Shown here: positions 7,325-14,835 of the stretch, one piece after another
Numbering within the stretch: position 1 is the first letter of the stretch
Layout of the letters: each line of letters starts with the position of its first letter
NCBI GenBank assembly: GCA_025965175.1
Contig: JAOPXL010000112.1
Coordinates: 1 to 64,000 of the forward strand
DNA: 64,000 nt
Reading direction: 5' to 3'
Source: Aeromicrobium sp.
GTDB lineage: Bacteria; Actinomycetota; Actinomycetes; Propionibacteriales; Nocardioidaceae
Notes under the pieces: model-generated
The model's input: only the letters and a program-made list of their open reading frames with translations
Databases searched by the model: none
What the model was told of the DNA's origin: nothing
Program-made: the position numbers and the translations under genes

Positions 7325-8719
7325 ATGCACGCCACCCACTCCACCCGTCCCGACCATGCTGGCGCCCGATGGCAGGACCGGGGCTCGGCGATGATCCTCA
7401 CGCTCATGGTGATGACCCTGGTCACAGTCCTGAGCACGACCGTTGCGGTCGTGACGGTCAACAACCTGCAGTCGTCCTGGCGCTCGCGCCAGGCCGGCGC
7501 GGCGCTGAGCGCGGCCGACGCGGGCGTCGCACAGGCGGTCACCTACCTGCGGAGCTCGGGAGTCCGTGGCCTGGACTGCTCGCCCACCTGCCCGAGCAAT
7601 CCGTGGGGCAGCTCGACGACCCCCGCCTCGGTGACGCTGCCAGGCGCTGCGGGTCAGTCGTACAAGGTCTGGATCAAGGCTGTCGCTCCCTTCCCCCAGA
7701 ACGATCCCGGGGTCTATCAGATCAACTCCACCGGCTCGGCGGCCGGCGCCGCCTCACGACCGGTGACCGCCGAGGTGAGCGTCACCCGGAGCGACGTCCC
7801 CAAGGGAGTCTTCGCCCGGTCCGTCAGTGGCGGTGGCAGCGCGTCGGTGACCAACCAGAGCGTCTTCTCGACCAGCTGCGTCAACGACCGGTCGAAGATC
7901 GCGACGAGCGGTTTCGACCTGGCCTACGACGGCATCCCGGTCGGCGTCCACTCGTCGGCGACCATCACCGGGTCCAAGGGCTGCACCACCACGAACTCGA
8001 TCCACTCGGCCAAGCCGTGCAGCACCGGCTATCCCTACGACCAGGATCGTCTCGGCGGACGGCTGACGGCGGGCGACGGGTGCTACGACGCGCGGATGGC
8101 AGCGTCAGGCCCGTGGGCGAAGTACTACTCGACGTACGACACGAACGGCGACGGCACCAAGGACGTGTCGTCGCTGATCAAGTCCGACGGCGACCTGTTC
8201 AAGATCTTCGGCTTCCAACCGGACCTGAGCCAGGAACGCATCGACTCGTTGCGGATGCTGGCGCAGTCACAGGGGAACTACTGGCGGTCCTCCAGCAACT
8301 GGAGCAGTCCGGACGAGGCCAACGCCGTCATGTTCTTCGATCTCGCCGGGACAGACACCGGCGGCACCGTGGACCTGAACAACATCACCGGGTTCGGCCG
8401 TGACACCACCACGTCCGGCACCGCCCCGTCGTGTCCTTCGCGATCGCTCATCATCGTCATCGAGGGCGGCAACGCGAAGCTGAACTCCAACCAGAAGCTC
8501 GCCGCGTCGCTGATCCTGACCGGGAAGTCCCCCAACCTGGGGCAGCTCGGCAAGGCCAACGGCAACGCGACGTTCATCGGCACGATCTTCGCCGACACGA
8601 TCAACCTGGTCGGCAACGTGGACATCACGATGGACGCCTGCTTCCTGGCCAACCCGAGTCCCGGCCTGATGGACTTTGCCGTGACGTCGTACCGCGAGGA
8701 GGACCGCGGACTCGGCTGA
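7325..8719 (+). CDS. PilX-like pilus assembly protein
   Basis: The 464-residue protein has a single N-terminal membrane helix (SAMILTLMVMTLVTVLSTTVAVVTV). AALSAADAGVAQAVTYL follows, the typical PilX/GspK-like N-terminal region in Gram-positive pilus loci. It lacks a clear Gly-Phe cleavage site. The rest is a beta-rich exported domain with a possible calcium loop (TYDTNGDGTKDVSSL) and several Cys (CSPTCP, CTTT, CYDAR). It is last in the minor pilin operon and converges on pilC across a short hairpin. It may cap the minor pilin complex (inference). Confidence 0.75.
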   Translation: MHATHSTRPDHAGARWQDRGSAMILTLMVMTLVTVLSTTVAVVTVNNLQSSWRSRQAGAALSAADAGVAQAVTYLRSSGVRGLDCSPTCPSNPWGSSTTPASVTLPGAAGQSYKVWIKAVAPFPQNDPGVYQINSTGSAAGAASRPVTAEVSVTRSDVPKGVFARSVSGGGSASVTNQSVFSTSCVNDRSKIATSGFDLAYDGIPVGVHSSATITGSKGCTTTNSIHSAKPCSTGYPYDQDRLGGRLTAGDGCYDARMAASGPWAKYYSTYDTNGDGTKDVSSLIKSDGDLFKIFGFQPDLSQERIDSLRMLAQSQGNYWRSSSNWSSPDEANAVMFFDLAGTDTGGTVDLNNITGFGRDTTTSGTAPSCPSRSLIIVIEGGNAKLNSNQKLAASLILTGKSPNLGQLGKANGNATFIGTIFADTINLVGNVDITMDACFLANPSPGLMDFAVTSYREEDRGLG

Positions 8720-8735
8720 CCGAGGCGGTCAGCCG
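8713..8735. terminator. bidirectional hairpin between pilX-like gene and pilC
   Basis: CGGCTGACC (8713-8721) and GGTCAGCCG (8727-8735) form a perfect 9-bp stem with a 5-base loop. It covers the stop codons of both convergent genes. There is no T-run, which is common for terminators in high-GC actinobacteria. Confidence 0.55.
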
Positions 8736-9943
8736 ATCAGCTCGAACACCTTGAAGATCGGCAGGTACAGGGCGATGATCATCGACCCGACCACGCCGCC
8801 GAGGAATGCGATCATCAGCGGCTCGATGAGGGCGGTGAGCGCCTCGGTCGTCGCCTCGACCTCGTCGTCGTAGAACTCCGCGATCTTCTGGAGCATCTTG
8901 TCGATGGCGCCGGACTCCTCGCCGGAGGCGATCATCTGCACGACCATCGGCGGGAAGACCTTGTGCGCCGCCAGCGGCGCTGACACGGACTCGCCGCGAC
9001 GCACCGACTCCTGGACCTCCTTGAGCGCCCGGGAGATGACGACGGAGCCCGTGGTCTCGGAGACGATCTCCAACGACTGCAGGATCGGTACGCCCGAGGA
9101 CAGCAACGTGCCCAGGTTGCGGGCGAAGCGAGCCAGGGCGAGCTTCTGGAACAGCTTGCCGAACACCGGCAGCCGCAGCTTCAGCGGATCGACGACGTTG
9201 CGCACCGGCTCGGTCTTGCCGAACCTGCGCCACCACCACAAGCCGACGACCGCGAGCACGACCACCAGCGGCAGCATGAACCGCATCGACTTGGACAGGA
9301 CGACCAGCACCTGGGTGGGCAGGGGGAGGGTGCCACCCAGGTCCTTGAACATGGCCTCGAAGGTGGGAACGACGAAGACCAGCATGCCGACGCACATGAG
9401 CATCGCGAGGATGAACACGACGATCGGGTAGGTCAGCGCCGCCTTGATCTTGCCGCGCAGTCTCACCTCGGCCTCGAAGTTGTCGGCGATCTGACGCATC
9501 GTGACGTCCAGGAACCCGCCGGCCTCGCCGGCCCGGGTCATGTTGACCATCAACGGGGGAAAGATGTCGTCCTTCGCGAACGCGGCCGACAGGCTCATGC
9601 CGGCCTCGATGTCCTGCTTGACCCTGCGCAGGATCCGGCGCATCTCGGGGTTGTCCGACTGCTCCGCGAGGATCGTCAGTCCCCGGAGCATCGTCAGGCC
9701 CGCGTCGATCATGGTGGCGAACTGCCGGGAGAAGATCGCGAGGTCCTTCATCTTCACGCGCTTCTTGCGCCCGAAGCTGATCTCCTTCTGCATGCCCGCA
9801 TTGGCGGGACGCACCTCGAGCGGGGCGTAGCCCATGCCACGAAGCTTCTCGGCGACGGCCGCCTCCGAGGCGGCCTCCACCTTGCCCTCGACCAGCTTGC
9901 CGCCGGGTCCTCGAACCTTGTACGAGTACTGCTGGGTGGTCAT
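8729..9943 (-). CDS. pilC: type IV pilus inner-membrane platform protein PilC (GspF family)
   Basis: The 404-residue GspF-family protein has the N-terminal strand YSYKVRGPGGKLVEGKVEAAS. Two GspF repeats then follow, each ending in long hydrophobic segments (LTYPIVVFILAMLMCVGMLVFVV, MLPLVVVLAVVGLWWW, and the C-terminal MIAFLGGVVGSMIIALYLPIF). The motifs FSRQFATMIDAGLTM and FARNLGTLLSSGVPI are typical. The ATG at 9943 has AGGAAA 4 bases upstream; an earlier in-frame ATG at 10051 lies inside pilT1 and is rejected. PilC couples the PilB and PilT motors to the pilin. It is last in the operon and follows pilT1 by 28 bases. Confidence 0.95.
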   Translation of the reverse strand: MTTQQYSYKVRGPGGKLVEGKVEAASEAAVAEKLRGMGYAPLEVRPANAGMQKEISFGRKKRVKMKDLAIFSRQFATMIDAGLTMLRGLTILAEQSDNPEMRRILRRVKQDIEAGMSLSAAFAKDDIFPPLMVNMTRAGEAGGFLDVTMRQIADNFEAEVRLRGKIKAALTYPIVVFILAMLMCVGMLVFVVPTFEAMFKDLGGTLPLPTQVLVVLSKSMRFMLPLVVVLAVVGLWWWRRFGKTEPVRNVVDPLKLRLPVFGKLFQKLALARFARNLGTLLSSGVPILQSLEIVSETTGSVVISRALKEVQESVRRGESVSAPLAAHKVFPPMVVQMIASGEESGAIDKMLQKIAEFYDDEVEATTEALTALIEPLMIAFLGGVVGSMIIALYLPIFKVFELIG

Positions 9944-9971
9944 GAAGTTTCCTCGGTGCTCGTCGGTGTCG

Positions 9972-11198
9972 TCAGCGCCGGCCGTCGGCAGCGGTGCCGC
10001 CGGCATTGACGAGAGTGTCGAAGTCGGCGCGGTTGGAGCAGTGCTCGACACCCGTCTCGTAGCTGATCCGGCCCGTCTTGACCAGTCCCGCCAGATCGGC
10101 GTTCAACGTCTGCATGCCGTCCTTGGCCCCCGACTGCAGCGCGCCCTGGATCTGCTGGAGCTTGTCGTCCCGGATCATCGCCCTGATGCCGGAGTTGCAG
10201 ACCATGATCTCCACGGCGGCCGCGCGGCCCTTGCCGTTCACGGTCTTGACCAGGGTCTGGCACAGCACGCCCTGGAGGGTCGCGGCCAGCTGGGTGCGGA
10301 CCTGCTGCTGCTGATCGGCGGGGAACACGTCGACGATGCGGGTGATGGTGTCCTGCGTGGACTGCGTGTGGAGCGTGGCGAAGACGAGGTGACCGGTCTC
10401 GGCGGCGGTCAGGGCGACCGAGATGGTGTCGAGGTCGCGGAGCTCACCGACGAGGATGACATCGGGATCCTGGCGCAGCACGTGCTTGAGGGCGCCCCGG
10501 AAGCCGTGCGTGTCCTGACCGATCTCCCGCTGGTTGACCAGGCAGCCCCGGTGCTGGTGCAAGAACTCGATCGGATCCTCGATCGTCATGATGTGACCGC
10601 GCCGGGAGCGATTGATCTTGTCGATCAGGGCGGCGAGCGTCGTGGACTTGCCCGAACCCGTGGGGCCGGTCACCAGCACGAGTCCACGCTTGAGGTGGGC
10701 GAAGCTCTCGACGACCGGGGGCATGCCCAGCTCCTCGAGCGGCTTGATCTCCCACGGGATCGCGCGCATGACGGCGCCGAGCGACTCGCGCTGCTGGAAG
10801 ACGTTGACGCGGAACCGGGCGTGACCGGGGACGGCGTAGGCGAAGTCCAGCTCGAGCTCTTCCTCGAAGACCTTGCGCTGCCGCTCCGTCATGACGCCGT
10901 AGAGGGTCTCCTGCAGCTGGCTCGGGGTCAGCTTGGCGTACCCGTCGATCACCTGCATCTCACCGCGGACCCGGACGGTCGGCGGGGCGTTCGTGGTGAG
11001 GTGTAGATCGGATCCGCCGAGCTCCAGCACATGGATGAGCAGGTCGTCGAGGACCAGGCGCCGGTCGGTGGGTGCGGGAGCGGGCGGCGCCTGCCGCGGG
11101 GGAGCGGCCGGCACGGCGGCCGCAGGTGCCACCTGCGGAGGGCCTGCGAGGGGGAGCCCGAAACCACCCGAGTCAACGGGCGAGGAGAACTGGTTCAC
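9972..11198 (-). CDS. pilT: type IV pilus retraction ATPase PilT (copy 1)
   Basis: The 408-residue secretion ATPase has GSDLHLTTNAPPTVRVRG (N-terminal domain), a Walker A TGPTGSGKSTT, an Asp box MTIEDPIEF, a Walker B DPDVILVGELRD and a His box ATLHTQST. GMQTLNADLAGLV is the conserved PilT C-terminal part. A Pro/Ala-rich N-terminal extension of about 45 residues precedes the domain. The GTG at 11198 has AGGA 5 bases upstream and lies 40 bases after a predicted WhiG start site, so longer frames reaching into pilB are not used. It powers depolymerisation of the pilus (family knowledge). A second PilT is encoded at 13516. Confidence 0.93.
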   Translation of the reverse strand: MNQFSSPVDSGGFGLPLAGPPQVAPAAAVPAAPPRQAPPAPAPTDRRLVLDDLLIHVLELGGSDLHLTTNAPPTVRVRGEMQVIDGYAKLTPSQLQETLYGVMTERQRKVFEEELELDFAYAVPGHARFRVNVFQQRESLGAVMRAIPWEIKPLEELGMPPVVESFAHLKRGLVLVTGPTGSGKSTTLAALIDKINRSRRGHIMTIEDPIEFLHQHRGCLVNQREIGQDTHGFRGALKHVLRQDPDVILVGELRDLDTISVALTAAETGHLVFATLHTQSTQDTITRIVDVFPADQQQQVRTQLAATLQGVLCQTLVKTVNGKGRAAAVEIMVCNSGIRAMIRDDKLQQIQGALQSGAKDGMQTLNADLAGLVKTGRISYETGVEHCSNRADFDTLVNAGGTAADGRR

Positions 11199-11244
11199 GT
11201 CTGTCCTACGGTCGATGGGGAGCGGGCGTTCGGAGCCGCTAGGA

Positions 11245-11272
11245 GCATCGGTCCCGGCAGTCACGATCTTGA
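11245..11272 (-). promoter_or_regulatory. WhiG-type promoter of pilT1-pilC
   Basis: On the minus strand: TCAAG (11272-11268), a 15-base spacer, ACCGATGC (11252-11245). It overlaps the 97-base gap between the pilB stop and the pilT1 GTG and gives an internal promoter within the minus-strand pilus operon. Confidence 0.6.
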
Positions 11273-11295
11273 GGGTCCCGCGCCGTGAGACCGGC

Positions 11296-12987
11296 TCAGA
11301 CGACGACGCGCAGGACCTCCTCGATCGACGTCCGGCCCTGCAGCACCTTGAGCCAGCCGTCGTGACGGAGCGTGACCATGCCCTGGGCCCGGGCGGCACG
11401 CCCGACGTCGTCGGTGGAGGCACGTGCGACGGCGAGGCGTTCGATCTCCTCGGTGACCGTCATGACCTCGTGCAGAGCCATCCGTCCGCGATAGCCCGTG
11501 TTGGCGCACTTCGAGCAGCCGCCGGGATGGTACAGCGTCGGCACGCCCGCCTCGGGGTCCCACGGAATGCCGAGGCGGTCGAGCTCCTCGGCCTCCGGCT
11601 GGTAGGGCTCCCGGCAGCGGTCGCACAGTGATCGGCACAACCGCTGGGCGAGCACCGCGTCGATCGCCGACCCGACCAGGAACGGCTCGATCCCCATCTC
11701 GACGAGACGGGTCACCGCCGAGGGTGCGTCGTTCGTGTGCAGGGTCGTCAGCACCAGGTGGCCAGTGAGGGCGGCCTCGATCGCGATCTGCGCTGTCTCG
11801 TGGTCACGGATCTCACCGATCAGGATGATGTCGGGATCCGACCGCAGGATCGAGCGCAGGGCCGAGGCGAAGGTGAGTCCGGCCCGGGCGTTGGTCTGCA
11901 CCTGGTTGATGCCGGTCATCCGGTACTCGACCGGGTCCTCGACCGTGATGACGTTGACATCGGGCTTGTTCAGCAGGTTCAGGGTCGCGTAGAGAGTCGT
12001 CGACTTGCCCGATCCGGTCGGACCGGTGGCCAGGATCATGCCGTAGGGCTTGGTGAACGACCGCTCGAACCGCTCGAAGTTGCCGGCGGAGAAGCCGAGG
12101 TCGTCCAGGCCCAGCAAGGTGTTGCTGTTGTCCAGGATGCGTGCCACGACCTTCTCGCCCCAGACCGTAGGCAGCGTCGCGACGCGCAGGTCGATGCGCC
12201 GTCCCTGGTGGTTCACCGACAGCCGGCCATCCTGGGGGATGCGCCGTTCGGCGATGTTCATCTCGGCCATGATCTTGAGCCGCGACACGACGCCGTTGTG
12301 GATGTTCTTGGGGGAGCGGTGGGCGTCCTGCAGGACACCGTCGATGCGATAGCGGACGCGTAGATCGTGCTCGGTGGGCTCGATGTGGATGTCGGAGGCA
12401 CGATCGCTGATGGCCTGGGAGATCAGCAGGTTGACGAAGCGGACGACGGGAGCCTCGTCGGAAACCTCGGTGAAGCTGTCGAGGTCATCGTCGGCCGACT
12501 GCTCGTTGGACACGAGGTTCGAGGTCAGGTCGTCGAGCTCGCCCTCTGCACGGTAGATCTGGTTGAGCTTGGTCACGATGTCGGTGCGGTTCGCCACGGC
12601 GAACCGCACCCGACGCCTGGTCAACCGGCTGATGTCGTCCTTGAGCTCGATGTTCCCGGCCTGCCTGATTGTCACGGCGACGACCAGCTCGTCCTCGTCC
12701 CAGTCGATCGGCAGAACCGACGCCCGACGCGCGAACTCGGCAGGCAACGCGGCGGCGGCACCGGCATTGACCGAGTACTCGGTCAGGTCGACGTACGACA
12801 GTCCGACCGACTCGGCAGCGGTCCGCATCAGGTCGTCCCTGCGCACGATGCCCTCGTCGACCAGCACCTCGAGGGCGTTGTGCGCCCCGAGCTCGGCCGT
12901 GCGCTCCGCGTCGGCGAGCTGCTCAGGCGTCACCAGGCCGGCGTCGAGAAGCGCCCGGGCGGTGTTGCCTGACTGGTGGGGCGTCAC
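11296..12987 (-). CDS. pilB: type IV pilus extension ATPase PilB
   Basis: The 563-residue protein has an N-terminal GspE/MshEN-like domain (ALLDAGLVTPEQLADAE through VTIRQAGNIELKDD). The ATPase domain follows: Walker A GPTGSGKSTT near residue 330, Asp box VEDPVEY, Walker B DPDIILIGEIRD, and His box TTLHTNDA. A zinc tetracysteine, CDRC and CSKC, is present. The MshEN type of domain binds c-di-GMP in other PilB proteins; whether this one does cannot be read from the sequence alone. The GTG start has AGGAG 5 bases upstream. It powers pilin polymerisation and lies between rsiG and pilT1. Confidence 0.95.
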   Translation of the reverse strand: MTPHQSGNTARALLDAGLVTPEQLADAERTAELGAHNALEVLVDEGIVRRDDLMRTAAESVGLSYVDLTEYSVNAGAAAALPAEFARRASVLPIDWDEDELVVAVTIRQAGNIELKDDISRLTRRRVRFAVANRTDIVTKLNQIYRAEGELDDLTSNLVSNEQSADDDLDSFTEVSDEAPVVRFVNLLISQAISDRASDIHIEPTEHDLRVRYRIDGVLQDAHRSPKNIHNGVVSRLKIMAEMNIAERRIPQDGRLSVNHQGRRIDLRVATLPTVWGEKVVARILDNSNTLLGLDDLGFSAGNFERFERSFTKPYGMILATGPTGSGKSTTLYATLNLLNKPDVNVITVEDPVEYRMTGINQVQTNARAGLTFASALRSILRSDPDIILIGEIRDHETAQIAIEAALTGHLVLTTLHTNDAPSAVTRLVEMGIEPFLVGSAIDAVLAQRLCRSLCDRCREPYQPEAEELDRLGIPWDPEAGVPTLYHPGGCSKCANTGYRGRMALHEVMTVTEEIERLAVARASTDDVGRAARAQGMVTLRHDGWLKVLQGRTSIEEVLRVVV

Positions 12988-13003
12988 GGTGGCTCCTGCA
13001 TGC

Positions 13004-13519
13004 CTAGTCGGGGAGGATGGACAGGGCCAGGAGCGGGTCTTCGCGGTAGCGACGGATCAGCTCGGCGCTGGCTTCGTCGATCCGCGCATGCAGGGCCCGG
13101 CGGTAGCGGGTCAGCTGCTCGACAGCGGAGCGGATCCGATCGATTGCGTCGGTGACCTGCTCCGGGTCGTGAGGATTCACCTCTCTGGCCCACATGTCGG
13201 CCAGATCGGGCAGGTCGGGCAGAGGGTCGCCCGCTCGGATGCTGGCGAGCTGGCCACGTGCCTGACCGCTTCCCGTGTCCCCCAACGCGCGCACGAGATC
13301 GCCGAAGCTGAGGTTGCCCTCGCTGTGGGCGCCGGCCTCCAGGACGTCGATCCGGGCGTGGGCGAGCCGCCGCCAGTACGAGACCTTGTCCTCCTCGGCC
13401 GTGAGGTGCTGGCGGTACGCCCGCAGCTCGTCGAAGGTCAGGCTCCTCGGCTCGCGCTCGGGTGGCGTGCCGGCCGAGACGGCGTCGCCTGGCAATCCAG
13501 GCTGCGGGGTGACGTTCAC
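13004..13519 (-). CDS. rsiG: RsiG-like c-di-GMP-dependent anti-sigma factor for WhiG
   Basis: The 171-residue protein has two predicted helices with the RsiG signature. The known motif is E-x3-S-x2-R-x3-Q-x3-D. Helix 1 has E43-x3-S47-x2-R50-x3-H54-x3-D58, and helix 2 has V133-x3-T137-x2-R140-x3-H144-x3-D148. His replaces the usual Gln in both. Both helices end in the same HARID, suggesting internal duplication. In Streptomyces, RsiG binds c-di-GMP and sequesters WhiG. In Rubrobacter the same switch controls type IV pili. The gene overlaps pilT2 (GTGA) and precedes pilB by 16 bases, in the same window as a WhiG homologue. Activity on that WhiG is inference. Confidence 0.8.
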   Translation of the reverse strand: MNVTPQPGLPGDAVSAGTPPEREPRSLTFDELRAYRQHLTAEEDKVSYWRRLAHARIDVLEAGAHSEGNLSFGDLVRALGDTGSGQARGQLASIRAGDPLPDLPDLADMWAREVNPHDPEQVTDAIDRIRSAVEQLTRYRRALHARIDEASAELIRRYREDPLLALSILPD

Positions 13520-14625
13520 GCGGCTCCCACCGGAGCATCGACCAGTGTTGGATCGAGGCCCGCACGCTTCAGCATGACGCCGAAGTCATGCGTGTTCGAC
13601 GACGCGAGCTTGGCCGCCGGGATGGACACGATGCCGTCGAGCACGAGCCGGACGAGGTGCTGGTCGAACGTCTGCATGCCGGAGTACCCGCCCCCGGCAA
13701 CGATCTCGTCGATGGTGTCAGTGCGGTCAGGATCGGCGATGGCCTCGGACAGACGGGGGCCGTTCACCGCGATCTCCATGATCACCACCCGGCCCTGTCC
13801 ATCGGCGCGGGGCACGAGCCGCTGGCAGACGATGCCTCTGAGGGCGGTGGCGAGGCCCAGTCGTACCTGCTTCTGCTCGTGCGGTGGGAAGAAGTCGATG
13901 ATGCGGTTGATCGTCTCCTTGGCGTCCGTCGTATGAAGGGTGGACATCACGAAGTGGCCTGTCTCAGCGGCCGAGAGACCAGCCTTGACCGTGTCGGCGT
14001 CGCGCATCTCGCCGATCAGGATCACGTCGGGGTCCTGGCGCATCGCAGCACGGAGCGCCGTCGCCCAGTCAGCGGTGTCGGTGCCGAGCTCACGCTGGCT
14101 GACACTGGCCAGCTTGTCGCGGTGGATCACCTCGATGGGGTCCTCGATCGTCAGGACGTGCACCGCCCGGCTCTCGTTGATCGCGTCCACCATCGCCGCC
14201 ATGGTGGTCGTCTTGCCGGAGCCTGTCGGGCCAGTGACCAGCAGGAGGCCGCGGGGCTCCAGGGCCAGCTGTCCGACGACGTCGGGCAGGCTCAGCGCTG
14301 CGAGTGACATCGGCTCGTCGCCGACCAGCCGCAGCACACAGCCGGCTGTGCCGCGGGTCCGGAAGGCGTTGACCCGGAACCGGCCGATGCCGGGCACGTC
14401 GAGTGCGTAGTCGGCCTCGTTGGTGGCGGCGAAGCTGTCCTCGACGTCACGCGGCATCGTCTCCAGGATGAGCGCCTCGGCCACCTCGGCCGTCAGAGGA
14501 TCGACCTGCAACGGGACCAGGGATCCGGAGATGCGAATCTTCGGGGGGCTGCCGACCTTGATGTGGAGGTCCGACCCATGATTGACGACCACCGCATTCA
14601 AGTACGGTGCGATTTGCGTGGTCAC
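13516..14625 (-). CDS. pilT: type IV pilus retraction ATPase PilT (copy 2)
   Basis: The 369-residue PilT-family ATPase has GSDLHIKVGSPPKIRISG, Walker A TGPTGSGKTTT, the Asp box LTIEDPIEV, Walker B DPDVILIGEMRD and the His box STLHTTDA. GMQTFDQHLVRLV sits near the C-terminus. The GTG at 14625 with GGAGG 10 bases upstream is preferred over an ATG at 14682 that would add 19 unrelated residues. It is first in the minus-strand operon, overlapping rsiG by 4 bases. It is diverged from the other PilT here, so this may be a PilU-like accessory retraction motor (inference). No WhiG-type promoter was seen upstream. Confidence 0.92.
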   Translation of the reverse strand: MTTQIAPYLNAVVVNHGSDLHIKVGSPPKIRISGSLVPLQVDPLTAEVAEALILETMPRDVEDSFAATNEADYALDVPGIGRFRVNAFRTRGTAGCVLRLVGDEPMSLAALSLPDVVGQLALEPRGLLLVTGPTGSGKTTTMAAMVDAINESRAVHVLTIEDPIEVIHRDKLASVSQRELGTDTADWATALRAAMRQDPDVILIGEMRDADTVKAGLSAAETGHFVMSTLHTTDAKETINRIIDFFPPHEQKQVRLGLATALRGIVCQRLVPRADGQGRVVIMEIAVNGPRLSEAIADPDRTDTIDEIVAGGGYSGMQTFDQHLVRLVLDGIVSIPAAKLASSNTHDFGVMLKRAGLDPTLVDAPVGAA

Positions 14626-14748
14626 TTCGCCGACGCCTCCGCATGATCTTTCGTCCGGACGGACCCTCCGTCCAGGCGACACGTTAGCGCCGAAGTCTGC
14701 CCGTGAGCGGCTGGACTGCCGAGTCGACGCCGGAAAAAATCCAAGGCC

Positions 14749-14776
14749 TCAAGCCGAGGCTGTCCCGCGCCGATGA
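14749..14776 (+). promoter_or_regulatory. WhiG-type promoter of the pilM-pilN operon
   Basis: TCAAG (14749-14753), a 15-base spacer, GCCGATGA (14769-14776). The -10 element matches the WhiG consensus GCCGATAA at 7 of 8 positions. The predicted start is about 53 bases before the ATG at 14836. It lies in the 210-base divergent gap between pilT2 and pilM-pilN. Confidence 0.65.
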
Positions 14777-14835
14777 GAAGGATGGCTCGGGATCCATCGT
14801 CGTGGACCGGGTGGCCGACGCGAAGTGAAGGACAC

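Noticed and set aside
9943-10051. Upstream ATG for pilC at 10051
   Set aside because: It lies within pilT1 and adds Thr/Ala-rich residues absent from the GspF family. The ATG at 9943 has a proper ribosome site.
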